From positions 15,974-79,973 of the forward strand of contig QKWP01001162.1 in the NCBI GenBank assembly GCA_003550325.1: DNA of 64,000 nt. The letters run 5' to 3'. Position numbers and translations under genes: made by a program. This document shows, piece by piece, positions 54,937 through 64,000 of the stretch. The notes beneath the pieces are model-generated. The model did not search any database. It had not been told where the DNA came from and saw nothing but the letters and a program-made list of their open reading frames with translations. The stretch's first letter is position 1, and every line of letters begins with the position of its first letter. This DNA is from Gigaspora rosea. Lineage: Eukaryota; Glomeromycota; Glomeromycetes; Diversisporales; Gigasporaceae.

Positions 54937-57498
54937 TAGTGTTCGAATCTGCAAGATTTTTATCCGGATAATATAGATAACGAATAATGACAGATAATTT
55001 ATCCGGATAATTACTTTAATTTCAGATAATTATCTATAGATAATCTGTATTAATGTATATGGTGAAACGGTGAAATTGATCAAATTTTAAACCATTCATT
55101 TATTAATAATAGTTATTACAGTATCTGTTTATGCTTTATTAATAATTGATCAAATTTTAAACCATCCATTTCAATTACTATTCCATTTTGGCAATGATAT
55201 TATAACCATTCCATTCATATGGTTTATGCCAGATGATTTTCTATAATAATTGAACACTTTCTTTCCAAATTGACTCCATTTTGAATCTCGTATATATATT
55301 ATTTATTTATATAATAATTATATATTTTTTTTTATTAATTTTCAAATTACAGGCTGTGAGAATATTTATACGTACGATGTACGAACTGAAAATGTTTAAT
55401 TGCTTGCATGGAAAGCATGAGTGTATATGAATTTAGCCTCTTAAAGATGTGTGTTCGTGAATATTTGATATGTATTAGCGTACTATATGATTGATGCTGT
55501 TAAATTTAGTAGAACTTGGAAAATTAAAATTTCCGATTTCAGTGTTCTATCTTGTTATAGGTAATGTCAAGTGGATCAAAAATCAATAATACAGAAATAA
55601 AATCGGATTTTCTCAATATCAGCAATTAAACGACGACTATGAGATAGGGCTGTAAATCGATTCTATAATAATCGTTTTAATCGTTAATCGAATTAGAATC
55701 GATTCTCATTCTGTATAATCGTTTTAATCGTTTTTACAAACGATTAAATATTCTGAAATCGATTCTAAGATTTAGAATCGATTCTAAATATATAATCGTT
55801 TTATATTAAATATTTAAATGCATAAATTTTTGATAAATATTCTCTTCGTTTTAAGTGTATGTGTAAAAAATATAAAGCTATGTTTATTATTGAAAACAAT
55901 AGGCTTAAAGTTTAAAAACATAATACGCCTTATAATTTTTAATAAGTTACAACGATGTGATTTCAGATAGCTATAGAGCTTTGAAAAATAATAAGTTAAA
56001 TAGTAACAAACACAACCGTTTATATTTTTTATGTGCTTATCTAAAAATTGAGAATATTAAAAATTAGCGACTGTATTAAATAAATATTATAGAATGGCTT
56101 AGTACAAATGATAGGCTTATGTGTCTTATTGTTTTTAATAACAAACACAGCATTATATATTCTTATATATCCAAAAAGCAAAGAATATTTATTAAAACAT
56201 TGTAATAGTCCGTAAGTATAAAATTAATAATTATAAAATGGCTGAATACAAATAATAAGCATAAAGATTTTAATTATCGAATGTACTCTATTTTTTATAA
56301 TAGCTTTTTAAATATATAAATATTCGATACAAATAATTTAATTGAGAGTTTATTTTTTGTTCGTATCAATATGGCTACTACAACAAGAGCTAAACGTCGT
56401 CAACTTGAAAACAACAAAATACTTCATTAATTGAAAATAATAAATTAAATGAAGATGATAGATTAAAATAATTTGATTTTAGAGTGGAGCTTTTTTTAGC
56501 ATTCGCTTTTTTCTCCACAATTTTTTAATTTATATTTTATTTTATATAATTATTCTATTTATTATTTTTTATACATTAAATAAAAAATTAAATTTATATT
56601 ATTTATAAATAACTTATAGCATTTAACAGTACAAAACAGATTAAAGCTCAGTATGACAAATCAAAAGATTCGATCATCGATTCTAAAACGATTTTAGGGA
56701 TTCGATCATCGATTCTAATTTTTAGAATCGATTTACAGCCCTACTATGAGAAAGTAAATTACAGAATCAGGTATCGCATTTCAAAAGTTAGATTAACAAT
56801 TTTATGCGACACAAAATACAGGAGCAAGTGTTACGTCGGATGTGAAGATGTAACATGCGAAGTTTTATATATAATCACATCCTTGCTTCGTCATACGCAT
56901 TTATCTAATAAGATGCAAGATTATGCGTACGAACGCCATTTAAATTGCAGTATAACTATACATCTTCAATATCACTCCGTTTCTGGTATGAAGTTTTCCA
57001 TACTAAATATGGAATGTATAAATTGTATCAGCATTTATCACGAGTATAATATGTACCATTAAAGTTGTTATTGGAGAAAAATTCTGGAACAACCCAGGTT
57101 ATACTCTAGTTTAAAGATAGAGTGTGTTGAGATCTCAAGAAATATATAACAACCCGGAGCAAGTTATAACTTAAAACAAGGTTGCTCCATATATGGAGTG
57201 ATCTGGAGCAATTCTTGGTTGCTCCATACGGATTATCTTGCGTGAAATTAAAACTAGCACATCTACAATTTTCTCAAGTATATTTGATTTAATAGTTGAA
57301 TTGTATAACACAATTCTGCGATACACAAAATTTATATTATAGGTTTATCTAGTACGAAATATATGCCTAATAATTAACAGATAATCTAGATAGTTATCCG
57401 GATAATGAAATTATGAACAGATATATTTAACAGATAATGATTCTTTCAACAGATAATTATCTTTAGATAATAAACAGATTATCTAGATCTGAACACTA
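54937..57498. mobile_element. 2.56-kb hAT-like element, TAGTGTTC ends
   Basis: Ends TAGTGTTCGAATCTG and the complement of TAGTGTTCAGATCTAG, flanked by near-identical 8-mers TTTTCAAA / TTTTCAAG (one extra G on the left). TTATCCGGATAA and ACAGATAAT words repeat beside both ends. The interior holds the 1.1-kb hAT element and, at 57,060-57,230, GGTTGCTCCAT / ATGGAGCAA repeats. No transposase was recognised. Confidence 0.6.
55645..56743. mobile_element. 1.1-kb hAT element with perfect 8-bp duplication
   Basis: Ends TAGGGCTGTAAATCGATTCT and the complement of TAGGGCTGTAAATCGATTCT, bounded by CTATGAGA on both sides (55,637-55,644 and 56,744-56,751). ATCGATTCTA and TAATCGTTTT words fill about 170 bp and 90 bp at the two ends. 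At 56,371 a short frame opens MATTTRAKRRQLENNK and shifts. It looks like an internally deleted derivative keeping the first codons of a protein. Confidence 0.9.
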
Positions 57499-57712
57499 TT
57501 TTCAAGCAAAATAAACATTTTCTTTTTATTTGAATTACTTTATGTAAAATATCTGATTACATCTAAATTAATATTTTTTAAAAGGTGTTTATGTTAAATT
57601 CAAATACTGTATACTATAATGTATTTGTATGCAAATTCAACTTTAAATATAATACAGCATAAGATAGCTTAATATCCAGTTCAAAAATTTTATTATTTCT
57701 TTTTTTTTTTAA

Positions 57713-58725
57713 TGGATTGGATTTACTCTTTTGTACTAGATTTAGTATATTTTAAAAAATGCATTAAAAATTTAAAAAAATTAGTATATAAATTTTTCTT
57801 ATATGCAAAAATCTAATAAAGTATTCAAAAATTGTTTAGCAGTATTTTTTTTTAAATTAATAATAAAGTTTTTATAAAAAATTTTTTTTTATATATTGTA
57901 TTTTTTTGTAATTTCAATATACTAGATTTTGTACATTTGTAAAGTTAATTATAATTATATTTTATTAATATATTTTGCAAATTAAAAGTTTTAATAAATA
58001 ATAAATTGTAAAGGCTTGTTATAAAAAAAAATTATTATTAGTTATATTGTAAAAATTTTACTTATATTATAATCTTTTTTTAAAAATTTTGCAAATTATT
58101 ACTTTACATAGTAAACCATATGAGTTTAACTAGAGTTTAAAAAATTTTTTACTAATTAAATTTTTTAATTTCTTAATTAAAATTATAAATATTTAATATC
58201 TAATTTTAATTACAAAAATTTCTTTAATACCAAAATAGTATATCTCAAGTTATATTACTTTAAATTTTAAAAAAATATTACATCTAGTTTTTATATATCA
58301 ATTTGGATATAGGTTTTACTAGTAAAAATTTTAAAAAATTTAGAAGTTAGTTTACATCTTATATATTAATCCAATCTTAATAAAAATTTATAATTAAAAC
58401 TACAAACTTATATTTAAAACTTTATTAATAGTTTAAATAAATTTATTTAGTAAAAAATTTTTTATTATCAAAAATATTTTACAAAACTACTAGTAAATGC
58501 ACTAAAATTAGATTAAACTAGCAATTTCAAATTTAAAAAAAAATGCATAAAATTTAAAAAGCTATGTAAAGCTATAAGTTTTCTAAAACAAGTAGCCCAA
58601 AAGTTAAAATATTATAAAAAAATATTTAATTAAGTAGTTAATTTTAAAAATTGATAGAAAATTAAGTTAATCATGTACTAAATTTAGTACAAAGTACTAG
58701 ATCTAGTACAGGTAAATCCTACTCA
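57713..58725. mobile_element. 1-kb TTAA-flanked element
   Basis: Ends TGGATTGGATTTACTCTTTT and the complement of TGAGTAGGATTTACCTGTAC, with TTAA directly outside (57,709-57,712 and 58,726-58,729). Both ends also share GTACTAGATTTAGTA. The interior is extremely AT-rich and non-coding. piggyBac-type by target only. Confidence 0.55.
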
Positions 58726-58729
58726 TTAA

Positions 58730-59239
58730 ATAAAAATAATGCTATAATACAAAGTTATTTCTTATTTTCATATGGGATTGAGTCATAAAACCAAGAAATT
58801 ATTTTAATAAATTTTTTATCATTTAAGCAAAAAATTATCAAGTGAAATAAAAATTTTAAAATAAGACTAATATTAACTAGTGATTAAATTACCACCTTAT
58901 TTTAAAATTTAAAGATTAAGGTTAAATAAAGATTAAAAGCAAGAATCTTTTATTTAAAAACATAAATTTATATAATTTTATGTTAAAAAAATTTCTGTAT
59001 TTGCATATAATAGCAAACTGGAATGTTAATTCAGGTTTTGATTTTTAAAAAATTTGGCTTTTTTGCTCAAAATAGCATCCATGTGTGTTCCAAAATAATG
59101 TGCACCCCATTTTTATTTAATTTAATGCTTTAAAATATGATAAAAAATTCAAAATGCAATGCTAAATTTAACTCAATGACAAAAATAAAAATATTTATAC
59201 TAGGAACATAGTATGAAGTATATAAAGTATGGTTTACAT
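58730..59239. repeat. AT-rich DNA and dispersed repeat paired with 29,290
   Basis: From about 59,015 it matches 29,290-29,665 in order. The copy is interrupted at 59,240 and resumes at 59,431. Confidence 0.6.
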
Positions 59240-59430
59240 AGGACCCCGAGCTATACATAGATAGGTGACAATTTGCTATTGCTTATTTTTAACTATTTTT
59301 GTTTAGATCTTTTCTATATTTAGTAATATTAATGCTTATTTTTAACTGTTTTTCTGTAGATCTTTGCTGTTTTTAGAAATATATAACAATTTTTAAAATT
59401 GTTAGCTGTTCATAGATTGCTCGGGGTCCT
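59240..59430. mobile_element. 191-bp hAT-like MITE, AGGACCCCGAGC ends
   Basis: Ends AGGACCCCGAGCTATACATA and the complement of AGGACCCCGAGCAATCTATG, with perfect 8-bp GTTTACAT copies (59,232-59,239 and 59,431-59,438). The empty site is seen at 29,601-29,610. The first seven bases match those of the 21,837 element. Confidence 0.85.
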
Positions 59431-59563
59431 GTTTACATTCGAGTTTTGTATTTATTACAAAATCTTGATTCTGATTGAATATAGATCGAAAATTTTATAA
59501 CATAATGACCAGTGTTGTTGTCGTGTCTACTATGTCCAAGACTTTTTTTACCCATGTCCACAT

Positions 59564-59802
59564 TAGTGATGCTACCGAAATTGATTTTTAAAAAAGGCCT
59601 ATTTCGTCTTCATTAGAGAAAATTAAAATTTTTTATAAAAAAGTACAAATAAAATTTATATAGATATATTCCTTATAATTTCGTCTATTCAAAAAAATTA
59701 TCAAATAATTTTGTCTTTCAAGTAAAATAGGTCAAAAACAATTTCGTCTTCAAATTTTAATTTCGGGTTTTAGAACCCGAAATGCTTTCGTCCTCATGTA
59801 TA
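59564..59802. mobile_element. 239-bp hAT-like MITE, TTTCGTCTTC repeats
   Basis: Bounded by perfect 8-bp GTCCACAT (59,556-59,563 and 59,803-59,810). Left end TAGTGATGCTACCGAAAT, right end complement of TATACATGAGGACGAAAG, a weak match. ATTTCGTCTTC occurs four times inside. Confidence 0.55.
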
Positions 59803-59810
59803 GTCCACAT

Positions 59811-60950
59811 CCAAATGTCCACAGTGTCCACAATAGTAATTGGACCTGAGTAGCCTCTACTTGGATCACCCGCAGGTAGACAGGTAACTCGAGTAGAATT
59901 TTGCTACCCAGGTAGAAATGGGTAGGTCACCCATGGGTTACCTGTAAGTCACCTGTGGTTACCTGTGAGCAATTTATTATATGATTGGCTAATTTGCAAA
60001 GATCAAAACGTAATCAAATTAATCAAAATTCCAATACGTGAATAAATTATAAGCGAAGCTTCCTTTATTCTTTAATTATTGTATTTGTATATAATTAAAA
60101 TAATTTTATCACAATCTTTATTAGAGATGTAACATAACTTTTAGCTCATAAAGAAACATTAATACTTATAGTATTATTGATCTACTATTTAGCCCAGTTA
60201 CATTTACTAATCTAGTAATTTAACTCTACAATATTCAAAATATAAAATATATGCATTATACAAGCCTATTATTAATATAATAGCATATCAAACAATATAA
60301 AATTTTTTAGGATTAAAGCTTACATGTAATATCTCAATCTTTTCATCAACCGTTTCTAATATTTACTTCTAAATAAAGTTCTTGGGCGTGAGTTATAAAT
60401 TTTAACTGTGAATATCTATGTTAAATTGCTTTCATGGCGATTTATTTGTTAGTGAAATGTTAAGTATTTTAAAGTGTATAAATAACATTACCCGGCTGGT
60501 TTTGAATAGTTTATTTGTTTAAAGAAAGGCTTAGATCTTTCATAATGACCCGTATCGTATGTCTTATGCCATTTTTCTGACTTGCGTTCTGATAATAGCT
60601 ATATATTGTGGTTCATCTATGGCTTTTAATATGCATTAACTAAATTAGATTAGAATTTTAAATAAATTGGTTTATGTCTTTGGTATGATAGTTTAAGGTA
60701 AATTGTTACACTAATTGACCTTTTTGGAAATTTTTGCGTCTACCCAAATTTGACAATGGCTAAGCGATTAATGATAACTGTATATAGCGAGCGATAGAAA
60801 GTAATAGTTGCGAATAATAGATTATAAGTTACATATCTAAATTAGATGAATGAAATTCATCAAATAATTGTTACGCCTTTTTAGATTAGATCAATAGATT
60901 TAAAAATCTATTACTGTATTTGTATCGTTGATATTATAGCTGCAAACAAT
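59811..60950. other. Motif-rich patch then intergenic DNA
   Basis: 59,830-59,970 holds many GGTTACCTG / CAGGTAGAC / GGGTAGGTCACCC words, like a transposon end. GTCCACA words surround the MITE before it. From 60,000 to 60,950 no gene or bounded element was found. Confidence 0.45.
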
Positions 60951-60958
60951 TGAAAGTT

Positions 60959-61031
60959 CTGAGGTAGTGACGTCACTACGTCACTCTTACGTCATATAAA
61001 ATTGAGGTAGTAACATCAATACGTCACTCTA
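60959..61031. promoter_or_regulatory. Tandem CRE-like TGACGTCA / TACGTCA sites
   Basis: GAGGTAGTGACGTCACTACG and GAGGTAGTAACATCAATACG start two direct units. Together they hold one full palindrome TGACGTCA and three TACGTCA half-sites in 73 bp. Such words bind ATF/CREB-type bZIP factors in fungi, but no adjacent gene is evident. Confidence 0.35.
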
Positions 61032-61957
61032 CACCTCTGCCTTTTGTTAATTGATGTTCTAATGTCTGCGACTCTAGTTGATATAGTGCATAAAGAATAT
61101 ATCCTGTAATCAAGACAAAAATCTTTTTAAAAGTGAATGATCTACTCAAAAATAAATAAAAAAAAGTATATAAATGACTACACTTTGACATGAATAATCT
61201 TAAAAATTTGACTACAATTCTAAATAAACATAAATACTTGAATTTGATTCTGATTAATATAAATACATAGTATTTGTTATACTTGCTCTTTCAATTAGTC
61301 GCAACAATGAATTCTAAATACATCTCTGATATGAAAATACTTCAAATATGGAATATACTTCAGAAACCCTATAAGTAAAATGGGCCATAAAGGTACGAGT
61401 TGGCTGAGTAAAGGCACAGGTTTTGGTGACACAAATTAAACCCGTATTTGATACGTAGGAGGCTTGGATTGGCACAGATTTTTGGCCCGTAGTGGACCGT
61501 ATGCCCATACAAAATGGACCGTTAATGGCTCGGGTTTTGCAACACTTTACTAGTACAAATGGCACGGGATTTGGCCAGGTAATTAACATAAATTAATGTG
61601 TGATAAAAAAAATATATATACAAGTAGATTATATAAATTTATATCAACAATCAATACAATATAAACAAACTAATACCTGCTAATGTATCAAAATTTTGCA
61701 AGGAATTTTTTTTGTTAAGACACCCAGAGCAGTTTCATTAGTGAAATTATGAGATATCGCAATTTTTTAAAAAAAAAATTGTATATTGATCTTTCGCTTT
61801 ACATAAAATGAGTCAACACATACCACTTTCAACATGTATCATTCCGTGAAATTAAGGTGCCATTACGTATAACGTGTCATAACGTGCCACCTCCCCATAC
61901 TACTTTTTACCATAATATTCCAACAACAGCTCTATATGTGCCACTCTGACTGTGGCA

Positions 61958-63840
61958 TTCCGTGGATTCCAGACACAACCCGTATCACACACCGGACCAC
62001 TTTTTTATAGGGAAATAGAACTGTTCTTTGATGCTGAACGTATTTCTAATACTGATACTCAAGGAAATATTGATTCATCAGGTTCATATTATTTCGCCAA
62101 CAATCACTTCACCGACAAATACTCACCGACAAGTTCATTTTACCGACAGTTTGTTTCACTGAAGTTCATTTCACCAACAAGTTTTTTTCAAAAGCACTCT
62201 AACTTTAGCCCTAATTCTACCTAATTCTACCCTGATCCTAATGACAATAACCAGAATTACTTTGTCGGTGAAATGAGCTTCGGTAAAATAAACTGTCGAT
62301 AAAATGAACGTATTGGTGAATAATTGTTAGTGAAATGTTATGTTAGTGAAGTGATTGTCAATTAATTGATTGCCACCCTGATTTATTTACCCCCGTTGAA
62401 AAATATGTAGAAGAATCTAGAGGTGAACCAAGTGCCAAAAAAATTAAAGTCAGTTTTAATCAACTGGATAAATCTAAAAAAAAGCTATGTTTGGCTGTAC
62501 TTTGAGGAAGAGAATGAGTATGACGTTTGTAAAATAACTGTACCTGTAAAAGATATAGAAAAACTATGCAGAAGAAAATATAAACATGATGGATCAACTG
62601 GGAACATGAAACTGCACTTACGGTTAGAACATAAAATCTTTGCACCAAATGAATTAGAATCACATTTGAATGAAAAAAAATCAATTAAACATAGGTGAAA
62701 TGTTTAAAAAAGTAGTTCCACACAAAGAATCTAAACAGTTGGAATTAAAGCAAATTACAGCTGAATGGCTTGTTACAGATTCCCTTCCGTTTAATGTTGT
62801 ATATAGAAAGGGGTACCTAAAAATGATAAACAGAATTGATCTTGCATTTATACCACCAAGTAACAAGCATATTAAAAAAGATATTGACATTGCTTATCAG
62901 AAAGGTATAACAGAACTTAAAAGTCTACTTTCCACAACTTGTGAAATAGCTTCTATAACTACTGATCTATGGACAGCTCAAAGTAACGATAGATATATTG
63001 GTGTAACTCTTCACTGGTTAACACCTGAATTTGAGATATGTAAGGCATTACTTGCTAATGAAAAGTTTGACCATCCACATATGGGTGAACGGATAAAAGA
63101 ATACCTAAATGCAAAAATTGAGGAATTTGGATTAGTTGAAAAAGTTATTTGCACAACAACGGACAATGGGGCAATAATATAAATCGGTTACCTTGTGCTG
63201 CACATACACTTCAACTCATGGTTGTTCAGGCTTTAAAATTTATAAATCCATACACCAATAAAATTCATAAGCTTATTAAATTTTTCTGATCTCCAAAGCA
63301 AAGTCAACATCTTAATTAGGTGCAAATTGACTTAGCACATCGTAAATCCTCTATAGTGTCTACTATTCGAATTCATGATTCTGAAGAAGTTTACCTGAAA
63401 TAGAAGAAAGTGAAAAATTAGAAATAAATGAAGAGCCAAAATTTATTTTGCATACTATTGAGGACGTAAAAACCTGTTGGAACTCTATTTATCAATCTTG
63501 GCGAAGGCTTTTAGCATTACGTCCAGCAATTAATTGGCTTTCTACAACATTACACCTATTGGATAAAGATGGTGCCAAAGAAGATTCTAATAAATTAAAA
63601 AATTGTATGCTTGAGGATAATGAATGGAATTTTTTAGAAGGCTTAATAAAGGCATTTGAACTTTTGACGAATTGACAATCTACTTTAGTGGATTTAAATA
63701 TACTATGCTTTTAGTTGTCAATCCAAGTATCGAAGCATTGAAATTTGAATATGCTGAGGATTCTCTATTAGATCTGGATAATTATAAAGAAATTATTAAT
63801 TATGATTATGGTAATAAATATTACATCTTATAAATCTTAA
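61958..63840 (+). pseudogene. hAT transposase with BED-type finger, frameshifted, incomplete
   Basis: Cut-and-paste transposase of the hAT superfamily. In order: an N-terminal piece FFDAERISNTDTQGNID, split by a MITE; EESRGEPSAKKIKVSFNQLD; a BED zinc finger YVWLYFEEENEYDV..YKHDGSTGNMKLHLRLEH with the H-x4-H pair kept but one Cys of the C-x2-C changed (EKLC); the catalytic core ITTDLWTAQSNDRYIGVTLH with the first Asp; CTTTDNGAII with the second Asp; LPCAAHTLQLMV in another frame; and TCWNSIYQSWRRLLALRPAI near 63,465. Frame changes occur near 62,475, 62,680, 63,175 and 63,290, with more after 63,670, several in A runs. The C-terminal dimerisation region is beyond the edge or decayed. It is inactive as read. 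Confidence 0.85.
62081..62378. mobile_element. Short relative of the 31,530 MITE, inside the transposase gene
   Basis: Ends GGTTCATATTATTTCGCCAA and the complement of GGGTGGCAATCAATTAATTG. The arms hold CCAACAATCACTTCACCGAC, TTTTACCGACAG and inverted partners. Flanks TGATTCATC / TGATTTATT are a weak 9-bp duplication. It splits the transposase N-terminus, so it arrived after the hAT element. Confidence 0.7.
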
Positions 63841-64000
63841 AAATTTTATTAAAAATTCATTATAAATAATTTTTTTTTTAAAAAAAAAACTTAGATAAAT
63901 CGTCAGATGATAAAAAGTTTGAGAATAATAAAACAGAATTCTTACCTGAAACTATTTCAAAACTTAAAGGAATTATCTATAACTATCTTTGGCATTATTG

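Larger units (their letters stand above)
61361..64000 (+). mobile_element. hAT transposon, left part (runs off the window)
   Basis: A possible left end CAGAAACCCTATAAG at 61,361 is followed by a 200-bp cluster of GGCACGGGTTTTGG and TGGACCGT words, the usual subterminal pattern of hAT elements. The broken transposase gene follows. The right end is outside the window, so the target duplication cannot be tested. Confidence 0.6.

Noticed and set aside
61314-61589. 91-codon frame on the minus strand
   Set aside because: It covers the CACGGGTT motif cluster at the hAT left end. No domain; the repeats explain it.

Overview
The window reads as a gene-poor, very AT-rich eukaryotic contig, most likely from an arbuscular mycorrhizal fungus (Glomeromycotina, Rhizophagus-like). 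The evidence is: four short intron-containing metallothionein genes with TATA boxes; broken genes of the Sel1-repeat plus protein-kinase type that is hugely expanded in that group; short GT..AG introns; and a dense load of DNA-transposon relics, MITEs, foldback elements and tRNA-like SINEs. The species call is inference. No LTR or virus-like element, rRNA gene, tRNA gene or CRISPR array was recognised.

Layout. Positions 1-11,000 hold low-complexity DNA, MITEs, two SINEs, a large inverted-repeat element and a Tc1/mariner relic. At 11,090-13,830 lies the first unit of a duplicated cassette: metallothionein gene (MT1), about 0.7 kb of spacer, then a broken Sel1-kinase gene. From 14,000 to 35,500 there are almost only repeats: TTAA-flanked and TA-flanked MITEs, a 2.9-kb hAT-like element with 8-bp target duplications and an assembly gap, a 1-kb near-perfect palindrome, nested foldback elements, and a piggyBac transposase tail. 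Three further cassette units follow at 35,790-45,880: MT2, MT3 and MT4, all on the + strand. Broken Sel1-kinase genes follow MT2 and MT3, and MT4 has lost its own. The Sel1-kinase relic after MT2 is itself a stack of three later transposon insertions whose target duplications can be read directly.

Positions 46,000-54,900 hold decayed fragments of several unrecognised protein genes; one (50.5 kb) has a convincing 96-bp intron. From 54,900 to the end there are nested hAT elements, a TTAA-flanked element, small hAT-like MITEs and, at the right edge, a frameshifted hAT transposase gene with a BED-type zinc finger that runs off the window.

Function. The only clearly intact genes are the metallothioneins, small cysteine-rich proteins that bind Cu, Zn or Cd in the cytosol. 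MT1-MT3 share a promoter block with a TATA box and an upstream motif GAGGGNTTTTTGCC. That motif is repeated up to six times ahead of MT2, twice ahead of MT3, once ahead of MT1, and is absent from MT4, the copy whose last exon is frameshifted. The locus therefore looks like a metal-tolerance gene array built by tandem duplication, with one copy decaying and promoter repeats multiplying at another.
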